6,359 nt of DNA from Sphingomonas sp. GTDB lineage: Bacteria; Pseudomonadota; Alphaproteobacteria; Sphingomonadales; Sphingomonadaceae. The stretch lies in contig JAPJRE010000236.1 of NCBI GenBank assembly GCA_030824725.1, positions 1 through 6,359 on the forward strand. Direction: 5' to 3'. The position numbers and the translations under genes were made by a program. The stretch's first letter is position 1. Each line of letters begins with the position of its first letter. The notes below the pieces were generated by a model. The model ran no database searches. It saw nothing but the letters and a program-made list of their open reading frames with translations, and was not told the DNA's origin. Positions 1 through 6,357 of the stretch are shown here, in pieces.

Positions 1-18
1 GTTCTAGGCAGGGAACAC

Positions 19-35
19 CGCCGCATGCTGCGGCG
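19..35. repeat. Perfect 7-bp hairpin, first of a cluster
   Basis: Arms CGCCGCA (19-25) and TGCGGCG (29-35) are exact inverted complements around a 3-base loop. There is no T-run afterwards, so it does not look like a classic intrinsic terminator. It may belong to the 3' end of a gene lying left of the window or to the palindromic cluster that continues to about 144. Confidence 0.6.
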
Positions 36-43
36 ACCCCTCC

Positions 44-65
44 ACCATTTGTTCGCGCAAATGGT
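44..65. repeat. Perfect 8-bp hairpin, second of a cluster
   Basis: ACCATTTG (44-51) and CAAATGGT (58-65) are exact inverted complements around the 6-base loop TTCGCG. It sits 8 bases after the previous hairpin and directly before the T-shaped element. The preceding CCTCCACCA resembles a tRNA or tmRNA 3' end, but there is no TTCGA-type T loop or acceptor stem to support an RNA gene. Confidence 0.6.
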
Positions 66-144
66 CCCCAGCATCGGGTCGATCGTGCCCCCGGCACGAT
101 CTTGGATTGCCGGGGGCAATCCAACCCGATGCTCGTTCCGGGGA
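65..144. repeat. T-shaped nested palindrome (three-way junction) of unknown identity
   Basis: An outer 10-bp perfect stem, AGCATCGGGT (70-79) with ACCCGATGCT (124-133), encloses two perfect hairpins that fill it almost completely. Hairpin A is GATCGTGCC (81-89) and GGCACGATC (93-101) with loop CCC. Hairpin B is TTGGATTGCC (102-111) and GGCAATCCAA (115-124) with loop GGG. Base 124 is claimed by both the outer stem and hairpin B. TCCCC (65-69) can pair with GGGGA (140-144) to extend the base of the stem. The two loops are complementary, and TGCCCCCGGCA (86-96) is the exact inverse complement of TGCCGGGGGCA (108-118), so an alternative 11-bp pairing between the hairpins is possible. It could be a structured RNA, a dispersed palindromic element or a DNA-level cruciform. 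The pairing is seen directly; the identity is unknown. Confidence 0.75.
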
Positions 145-271
145 GGAATTTGGGCCACCGTCCCAACCCGGCACGGCTGTGCCAAAGCCGCTCATTCACC
201 AATGTCGATAAGCTGGCGGCATTCCTCGCGCGCCCGCTAGCGCCCGTCCCCACGACAGGTGGGAACAGACG
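145..271. other. Intergenic stretch without a recognisable gene
   Basis: Only minor pairing is seen here: TTGGG (150-154) with CCCAA (162-166), GGCAC (170-174) with GTGCC (179-183), and CCCAC (249-253) with GTGGG (259-263). The last hairpin overlaps the weak Shine-Dalgarno-like AGGTGGGAA before the ATG at 272 and could mask it. The short open frames across 4-240 have Arg/Pro/Gly-rich, unconvincing translations and run through the palindromes, so I do not call them genes. A promoter for the 272 gene may lie here, but no good -35/-10 pair was found. Confidence 0.4.
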
Positions 272-984
272 ATGATGCGCAATGCCCTGATGGCCGCAGC
301 CCTGGCGCTCGGCGCGGTGGTGCCGGCAGCCGCCAACGCCACGGTGGTGATCAGCGGCTATGACGACGATCCCGGCTATCTCGCCGCGGACGCGTTGGTC
401 TACACCCCACCGGCTCCACCGGCTATTGGCCAGGGAGGAGCCGCTTCCGCTTTACCGGCACCGAGAACGGCCAGGCGGGCGAGTTCCTCACCTATTGCGC
501 CGACGCCTTCACCGCGATCGGCACCGGCAGCTTTGAGCACACCGGCATCTCCGCCGTGCTCGGCAACGTCACCCGCCAGCAGCAGCTGCTCACCCTGCTC
601 ACCCATTCGGAGGTCCTGCTCGGCAACGAACAGGATCTGCTCGCCCGCAAGACGATCTCCGCCGCCACGCAGCTCGCGGTGTGGGAGATTCTCGAGGAGC
701 ATAGCGGCAGCTACGACACCACCGGCGGCCAGTTCTGCACGGTCGGCGGCAACAGCGACGATGCCCGCGCGCTCGCCAACAGCTAGCTGACCCAGAACAC
801 GACCGGCGGCTGGACCGCGATCGCCGGGCACAAGCTGCAGCTGCTCTTCTCCAAGGACCAGCAGAGCCAGGTGTTCCTGGGCGCGGTGCCGCAACCCTCC
901 AGCTGGGCGACGATGATCGGCGGCTTCGCGCTGGTCGGCGGGATGTTCCGGCGCAAGCGTGCGGTGGCCCTGCGAGTCGCCTGA
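272..984 (+). pseudogene. Decayed PEP-CTERM-type secreted protein gene
   Basis: The reading starts at ATG 272 with a clear signal peptide: two Met, Arg3, a hydrophobic Ala/Leu stretch, and a likely cut after Ala-Asn-Ala at residue 23. The frame is correct to about base 400-425, then becomes Pro/Ser/Arg-rich nonsense. The true continuation lies one base back, with one base missing, starting near Gly-Tyr-Trp at 421 and running to an in-frame TAG at 784-786. Past that stop the same frame continues to TGA 982-984 and ends in a typical exosortase sorting tail: PQPSSWA (889-909), a hydrophobic segment rich in Gly/Ala/Val, then Arg-Arg-Lys-Arg. Restoring one base gives 714 bases, about 237 residues. 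The canonical PEP is PQP here. The middle contains TYCAD and TQLAVW motifs, resembling thioester domains of surface adhesins. Intact family members are exported, then sorted and cut at the membrane. The lesions make a functional product unlikely, unless some are sequencing errors. Confidence 0.8.
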
Positions 985-1009
985 CCGCTGCCAATCCCAT
1001 GATTTCGGA

Positions 1010-1040
1010 GCAGGCGCGCGCATCGCCTGCCCTTTATTCT
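1010..1040 (+). terminator. Rho-independent terminator-like hairpin after the PEP-CTERM pseudogene
   Basis: GCAGGCG (1010-1016) and CGCCTGC (1024-1030) form a perfect 7-bp GC-rich stem with a 7-base loop, followed by the T-rich CCTTTATTCTT. It lies 25 bases after the pseudogene's original stop, the expected place for its terminator. The T-run is interrupted, so efficiency is uncertain. Confidence 0.6.
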
Positions 1041-1063
1041 TGGGCGCTTCCAGACAGGCCCAA
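1040..1063. repeat. Imperfectly spaced inverted repeat TTGGGC/GCCCAA
   Basis: TTGGGC (1040-1045) and GCCCAA (1058-1063) are exact inverted complements separated by 12 bases. It directly follows the terminator-like hairpin and lies upstream of the candidate atp promoter. It could be a second weak stem-loop or a protein-binding dyad; nothing in the sequence decides between them. Confidence 0.35.
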
Positions 1064-1073
1064 ACGCAAACAT

Positions 1074-1094
1074 GAAACGAGCGTGTGACGTTTC
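1074..1094. promoter_or_regulatory. GAAACG-N9-CGTTTC dyad upstream of the atp operon
   Basis: GAAACG (1074-1079) and CGTTTC (1089-1094) are perfect inverted complements around 9 bases. The dyad sits about 12 bases upstream of the candidate -35 region at 1106. The two half-sites are centred about 15 bases apart, which could suit a dimeric regulator, but no known operator was recognised. It could also occur by chance. Confidence 0.3.
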
Positions 1095-1105
1095 GGCGAC
1101 TCGGG

Positions 1106-1134
1106 TTGCATACGGCCAAGCGCGATGCTAGCAG
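1106..1134 (+). promoter_or_regulatory. Candidate housekeeping promoter for the atp operon
   Basis: TTGCATA (1106-1112), 14 bases, then GCTAGCAG (1127-1134) partly matches the alphaproteobacterial (Caulobacter sigma-73) pattern TTGaCgS-N10-14-GCTANAWC. A start near 1140 would leave a leader of about 80 bases before the atpH GTG, containing the hairpin at 1149-1177. An alternative reading uses TGTGAC (1084-1089) as -35 and GCATAC (1108-1113) as -10. Neither is a strong match. Confidence 0.3.
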
Positions 1135-1148
1135 CCCGGCAACCCATC

Positions 1149-1177
1149 GGGGGCGCAGTTTGCGTCGCCCCCCTTTT
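1149..1177 (+). terminator. GC-rich hairpin with TTTT in the atp leader (terminator or attenuator)
   Basis: GGGGGCG (1149-1155) and CGCCCCC (1166-1172) pair perfectly around a 10-base loop, followed by C and TTTT (1174-1177). This has the form of an intrinsic terminator with a short T-run, lying only 44 bases upstream of the atpH start. It could stop read-through from upstream, or act inside the atp leader as an attenuator if transcription begins near 1140. I see no convincing promoter between it and atpH. Confidence 0.55.
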
Positions 1178-1183
1178 GTGCAT

Positions 1184-1210
1184 GGGGTCACTTCCGACCC
1201 TCCGAGAGGA
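1184..1210 (+). promoter_or_regulatory. Small hairpin and Shine-Dalgarno site for atpH
   Basis: GGGTC (1185-1189) pairs with GACCC (1196-1200) around six bases, with a possible G-T pair outside. It ends three bases before the purine-rich GAGAGGA (1204-1210), which lies 10 bases upstream of the GTG at 1221. The Shine-Dalgarno site supports the GTG start and excludes the upstream ATG at 1125, whose reading would pass through the leader hairpin. Confidence 0.5.
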
Positions 1211-1220
1211 AACGAATCGC

Positions 1221-1775
1221 GTGGAGAATTCCGGCGGTATTCAGGCCAGCCTAAGCGGACGCTACGCAACCGCGCTGTTCGAGCTGGCACGTGACGCCAA
1301 GGCCATCGAGGCCGTCGAAGCCAGCCTTGCGACCGTGCGGGCGGCGCTCGACGAATCGCCCGAGTTCAAGGCGCTGACCACCAGCCCGCTGATCGGCCGC
1401 AAGGACGCCGGCAAGGCCGTGGCCGCTGCGGCGGGCGCGATGGGCCTGGATGCGACGACGACCAAGTTCCTCGGCGTCCTCGCCGAGAACCGCCGTCTGG
1501 CACAGCTGCCGGCGATCATCCGCACCTTCCGTGCGCTGGCCACCCGCCATCGCGGCGAGACGACCGCGGAAGTGACCTCGGCACACCCGCTCGATGGTGA
1601 ACAGGTCGACGCGCTCAAGCAGCAGCTCCGCACCCGTATCGGCCGCGAGGTCTCGGTCGACCTGTCGGTGGACCCCTCGCTGCTCGGCGGCCTGGTCGTG
1701 AAGATCGGCAGCCAGATGATCGATTCGTCGATCAAGACCCGACTGAACTCCCTCGCGCACGCGATGAAAGGCTGA
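1221..1775 (+). CDS. atpH: F1Fo ATP synthase subunit delta
   Basis: This encodes the 184-residue delta subunit (equivalent to mitochondrial OSCP), which sits on top of the alpha3beta3 hexamer and joins it to the peripheral stalk subunits b, so that the hexamer does not turn with the rotor. The length matches the family. The N-terminal helical domain begins SLSGRYATALFELA (about residues 9-22), and the C-terminal stretch LLGGLVVKIGSQMIDSSIKT followed by RLNSL is the conserved OSCP/delta signature. I chose the GTG start because the protein then begins MENSGG, as I recall for sphingomonad homologues, and because GAGAGGA is placed upstream; the in-frame ATG at 1125 would add 32 unlikely residues across a hairpin. 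It is the first gene of the operon. atpA follows after 11 bases, and its ribosome binding site overlaps the atpH stop codon. Confidence 0.96.
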   Translation: MENSGGIQASLSGRYATALFELARDAKAIEAVEASLATVRAALDESPEFKALTTSPLIGRKDAGKAVAAAAGAMGLDATTTKFLGVLAENRRLAQLPAIIRTFRALATRHRGETTAEVTSAHPLDGEQVDALKQQLRTRIGREVSVDLSVDPSLLGGLVVKIGSQMIDSSIKTRLNSLAHAMKG

Positions 1776-1786
1776 AGGCTAAGAAG

Positions 1787-3316
<1,530 letters not shown>

Positions 3317-3330
3317 GGGACTGCCGCCGG

Positions 3331-4206
3331 ATGGCCAACCTCAAGGAACTCAAGGGCCGGATCGCCTCGGTCAAGTCGACCCAGAAGATCACCAAGGCCA
3401 AGCAGATGGTCGCGGCGGCAAAGCTGCGGAAGGCGCAAGCCGCCGCAGAAGCCGCGCGCCCCTATGCCCAGCGCCTTGAGGGCGTGGTCGCCAGCCTCGC
3501 CAGCAAGGTGGGGGCCAGCGACAATGCGCCGCGTCTCCTCGCCAGCACCGGCAAGGCGGACACGCAGCTCCTCATCGTCGCCAATGGCGACAAGGGCCTG
3601 TCGGGTGCGTTCAACGCCAACATCGTCAAGGCGGCGATCCTCAAGGCCCGCACGCTGATCGCCGAGGGCAAGACGGTGAAGTTCTACCTCGTCGGCCGCA
3701 AGGGCCGCGCGGTGATCGCCCGTACCTTCCCCGGCATGATCGTCGGCCAGTTCGACACGACCGCCGTGCGGACGCCGGGCTATGACGAGGCCCGCGCCAT
3801 TGCCAAGGACGTGACCGACCGCTTCTTCGCGGGCGAGTTCGACGTGGCGACCCTGTTCTACTCGCACTTCCGCTCGGCGCTGGCCCAGGTGCCGACCGAG
3901 CAGCAGCTGATCCCGGTCTCGGTGCCGGAGACGACGGTGGCGAGCGCGGGTGCGTCGGTCGAGTATGAGCCCGACGAAGAGACGATCCTTGCCGATCTGC
4001 TGCCGCGCAACCTGACGGTGCAGATCTTCAAGGCGCTGCTGGAGAACCAGGCCAGCGAGCAGGGCGCGTCGATGACCGCGATGGACAACGCCACGCGCAA
4101 CGCGGGCGACCTGATCAACCGTCTGACGATCCAGTATAACCGTTCCCGCCAGGCCGCGATCACGACCGAGCTGGTGGAAATCATTTCGGGTGCCGAGGCG
4201 CTCTGA
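3331..4206 (+). CDS. atpG: F1Fo ATP synthase subunit gamma
   Basis: This encodes the 291-residue gamma subunit, the central shaft that turns inside alpha3beta3 and links proton flow through the c-ring to catalysis. The N-terminal helix carries the family signature (KSTQKITKA, residues 15-23, then MVAAAKLRKAQ). The middle Rossmann-like domain includes NGDKGLSGAFN (85-95). The C-terminal helix ends in RQAAITTELVEIISGA. Aligned without gaps to E. coli gamma, residue 24 (codon AAG, 3400-3402) is Lys where E. coli has Met23 (mature numbering). Residue 247 (TCG, 4069-4071) is Ser where E. coli has Arg242, and residue 285 is Ile where E. coli has Val280. The start is supported by AAGGGA (3315-3320), overlapping the atpA stop. 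The stop TGA shares its A with the ATG of the next gene. Confidence 0.98.
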   Translation: MANLKELKGRIASVKSTQKITKAKQMVAAAKLRKAQAAAEAARPYAQRLEGVVASLASKVGASDNAPRLLASTGKADTQLLIVANGDKGLSGAFNANIVKAAILKARTLIAEGKTVKFYLVGRKGRAVIARTFPGMIVGQFDTTAVRTPGYDEARAIAKDVTDRFFAGEFDVATLFYSHFRSALAQVPTEQQLIPVSVPETTVASAGASVEYEPDEETILADLLPRNLTVQIFKALLENQASEQGASMTAMDNATRNAGDLINRLTIQYNRSRQAAITTELVEIISGAEAL

Positions 4207-4820
4207 TGCGCGTACGGGTCGCCCCCGGGGTCGCGCTGTTCGGCCTGCTTGCCGCGTGCAAGCCGGCTGCGCAGCCGCAGCCTCCGGCGGCGACCCCGAC
4301 GCCGGCCGCCAGCCCCTCGGCCTCGCCGATTCCGGTGGTGTTCGAAAAGGGCTGGCCCGAATTCTGGCGCGACCCCGCCCATGCGATCGACGTGCTGAAC
4401 CGCACCGGCGCACGCATCGGCGATTATCGCCCGCGTGCCGGTGGACGGGTTGGGGAATCGCTGCCGACCGCGCTCGACCTGAAGGCAACCGATCGCCCGA
4501 ACGTTGTGACGATCTTCGTCCGGGGCAGCAAGGACCGGCTCGACACGCTCGAATACCGGCTCGATCTGCGCCAGCCCGACCAGTCGGAAACGGCCATCAA
4601 GTCGGTCGGGGAGATGATCGTCAACGCGTTCCGTGTGCTGGGCCTTCCCGGCGGGCGCGACGCGGCGGCGGCACTGCCCACCAGCAAGGACTGGACCATG
4701 TCGGTCGCCGGCGCCGACATCCAGGTGCGCCGTGCGCCCGCCCCCGATCTCGGGGCCGGGCTGGACCGCATCACCGTGACATTCACTCGACCCGGGGCTA
4801 GTGCTCCGGCCAACAGCTAG
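4206..4820 (+). CDS. Putative lipoprotein of unknown function inside the atp operon
   Basis: I do not recognise the family. The 204-residue product starts with Arg2 and Arg4, a hydrophobic segment (9-17) and a lipobox LAAC with Cys18, so it is probably exported by Sec and lipid-modified. Position +2 is Lys, not Asp; under the E. coli rule this favours the outer membrane. Residues 20-43 form a Pro/Ala/Ser/Thr-rich flexible linker. The rest (about 44-196) looks like a small alpha/beta domain with KGWPEFWRDPAHAIDVLN (48-65), a beta-strand VVTIFV (100-105) and a second strand-rich part near the C-terminus; Cys18 is the only cysteine. Its ATG overlaps the atpG stop (ATGA-like, TGATG), indicating translational coupling, and atpD follows 20 bases later. 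Codon use is GC-rich like the neighbours. A role in ATP synthase assembly or envelope sensing is conceivable but is only guilt by position. The overlapping frame 4190-4801 is an Arg-rich shadow. Confidence 0.85.
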   Translation: MRVRVAPGVALFGLLAACKPAAQPQPPAATPTPAASPSASPIPVVFEKGWPEFWRDPAHAIDVLNRTGARIGDYRPRAGGRVGESLPTALDLKATDRPNVVTIFVRGSKDRLDTLEYRLDLRQPDQSETAIKSVGEMIVNAFRVLGLPGGRDAAAALPTSKDWTMSVAGADIQVRRAPAPDLGAGLDRITVTFTRPGASAPANS

Positions 4821-4840
4821 AAGCCGCAAGGAAGCAGACG

Positions 4841-6313
4841 ATGGCAACCGCCGCTGAACTCAACCGCCCCGACACGGGCACCAACAATGTGGGCCGCATC
4901 AGCCAGGTGATCGGCGCGGTCGTCGACGTGACGTTCGAGAACAACCTGCCGGCGATCCTTTCGGCGCTGGAGACCCAGAACAACGGCAACCGCCTGGTTC
5001 TCGAAGTCGCGCAGCATCTGGGCGAGAACACCGTGCGCACGATCGCGATGGACGCGACGGAGGGCCTGACCCGCGGCCAGACCGTGACCGACACCGGCAA
5101 CCAGATCCAGGTTCCGGTCGGCCCGGCGACGCTCGGCCGCATCCTCAACGTCGTCGGCGAGCCGATCGACGAGCGCGGCCCGGTCGCTACCGACCTCAAG
5201 GCGCCGATCCACGCCAAGGCCCCCGAGTTCATCGAGCAGTCGACCGACAGCGCGATTCTCGTCACCGGCATCAAGGTGATCGATCTGCTCGCGCCCTATG
5301 CGAAGGGCGGCAAGATCGGCCTGTTCGGCGGCGCCGGCGTGGGCAAGACCGTGCTCATCCAGGAGCTGATCAACAACATCGCGAAGGGCCATGGCGGCAC
5401 CTCGGTGTTCGCAGGCGTGGGCGAGCGTACCCGTGAGGGCAACGATCTCTATCACGAGTTCCTCGACGCCGGCGTTATCGCCAAGGACGCCGACGGCAAC
5501 GCGATCTCGGAAGGTTCGAAGGTCGCGCTGGTTTACGGCCAGATGAACGAGCCGCCGGGCGCCCGCGCCCGCGTCGCGCTGTCGGGCCTGACGATCGCCG
5601 AATATTTCCGCGACGTCGAAGGCCAGGACGTGCTGTTCTTCGTCGACAACATCTTCCGCTTCACCCAGGCGGGCGCGGAAGTGTCGGCACTGCTCGGCCG
5701 TATTCCGTCGGCGGTGGGCTATCAGCCGACCCTGTCGACCGACATGGGCGCGCTGCAGGAGCGCATCACCTCGACCACCAAGGGTTCGATCACCTCGGTG
5801 CAGGCCGTGTACGTGCCCGCCGACGATCTTACCGATCCGGCACCGGCCACGTCGTTCGCCCACCTGGACGCGACGACCGTGCTCAACCGCGCCATCTCCG
5901 AGCTGGGCATCTACCCGGCGGTGGATCCGCTCGATTCGACCAGCCGCGTGCTCGAGCCGCGCGTCGTCGGCCAGGAGCATTACGAGACGGCGCGTGCGGT
6001 GCAGGCCATCCTGCAGAAGTACAAGTCGCTGCAGGACATCATCGCGATCCTGGGCATGGACGAGCTTTCCGAAGAGGATAAGCTGACCGTCGCCCGCGCC
6101 CGCAAGATCCAGCGCTTCCTTTCGCAGCCGTTCCACGTCGCCGAAGTGTTCACCGGCATTCCGGGCGCCTTCGTGCAGCTGGAAGACACGGTGCGCTCGT
6201 TCAAGGCGGTGGTCGACGGCGAGTATGACCATCTGCCGGAAGCGGCCTTCTACATGGTCGGCGGCATCGACGACGCGATCGCCAAGGCCAAGAAGCTCGC
6301 CGACGAGGCGTAA
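4841..6313 (+). CDS. atpD: F1Fo ATP synthase subunit beta
   Basis: This encodes the 490-residue catalytic beta subunit, which makes ATP from ADP and phosphate in the cytoplasmic F1 head. Features in order: an N-terminal extension of about 15 residues before the beta-barrel (VGRISQVIGAVVDV, 17-30), Walker A GGAGVGKT 163-170 (Lys169, Thr170), the catalytic glutamate and Arg in GERTREGNDLYHE (Glu195, Arg196), QMNEPPGARARVALSGLT (234-251), Walker B with Asp269 in FFVDN, and the gamma-contacting DELSEED loop at 407-413. It is longer than E. coli beta (about 460) owing to the N-terminal extension and an acidic insert near 214-226 (AKDADGNAISEG). All catalytic residues are present. A strong Shine-Dalgarno AAGGAAG (4828-4834) lies close upstream of the ATG, so beta can be translated independently of the lipoprotein gene. 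Confidence 0.99.
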   Translation: MATAAELNRPDTGTNNVGRISQVIGAVVDVTFENNLPAILSALETQNNGNRLVLEVAQHLGENTVRTIAMDATEGLTRGQTVTDTGNQIQVPVGPATLGRILNVVGEPIDERGPVATDLKAPIHAKAPEFIEQSTDSAILVTGIKVIDLLAPYAKGGKIGLFGGAGVGKTVLIQELINNIAKGHGGTSVFAGVGERTREGNDLYHEFLDAGVIAKDADGNAISEGSKVALVYGQMNEPPGARARVALSGLTIAEYFRDVEGQDVLFFVDNIFRFTQAGAEVSALLGRIPSAVGYQPTLSTDMGALQERITSTTKGSITSVQAVYVPADDLTDPAPATSFAHLDATTVLNRAISELGIYPAVDPLDSTSRVLEPRVVGQEHYETARAVQAILQKYKSLQDIIAILGMDELSEEDKLTVARARKIQRFLSQPFHVAEVFTGIPGAFVQLEDTVRSFKAVVDGEYDHLPEAAFYMVGGIDDAIAKAKKLADEA

Positions 6314-6322
6314 CGACAATCT

Positions 6323-6357
6323 CCCTCTCCCCATCGGGGAGAGGGTTGGGGAGAGGG
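6323..6357. repeat. REP-like palindrome with a duplicated right arm after atpD
   Basis: CCCTCTCCCC (6323-6332) and GGGGAGAGGG (6336-6345) form a perfect 10-bp stem with loop ATC, beginning 9 bases after the atpD stop. The right arm is repeated exactly at 6348-6357 after TT, so the left arm can pair with either copy. The CCCTCTCCCC-loop-GGGGAGAGGG-TTGGGG pattern resembles intergenic repeats I recall as common in many proteobacterial genomes. It could dampen read-through or protect the atpD transcript end, but there is no T-run, so it is not called a terminator. atpC is expected beyond the edge. Confidence 0.7.

Noticed and set aside
36..66. Possible tRNA or tmRNA 3' end suggested by CCTCCACCA
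   Set aside because: There is no T-loop sequence, no matching acceptor stem and no cloverleaf in the flanking bases.
4..240. Short open frames on both strands at the left edge (63 and 71 codons)
   Set aside because: They read through a cluster of perfect palindromes, have no recognisable motif and no good ribosome binding site.
1125..1220. N-terminal extension of atpH from ATG 1125
   Set aside because: It would translate through the leader hairpin, has no Shine-Dalgarno site and adds residues foreign to delta subunits; GTG 1221 fits better.
400..1290. 296-codon - strand frame across the PEP-CTERM region and atp leader
   Set aside because: It crosses two terminator-like hairpins and the promoter region and is antisense to recognisable signal-peptide and sorting-tail sequence.
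4190..4801. 203-codon + strand frame overlapping the lipoprotein gene
   Set aside because: It begins inside the end of atpG and is Arg-rich with no signal peptide or domain. The 4206-4820 frame has a lipobox, coupled start and normal codon use.
4817..6334. Long 505-codon open frame on the - strand opposite atpD
   Set aside because: It is a low-information antisense shadow of atpD and runs into the downstream palindrome.
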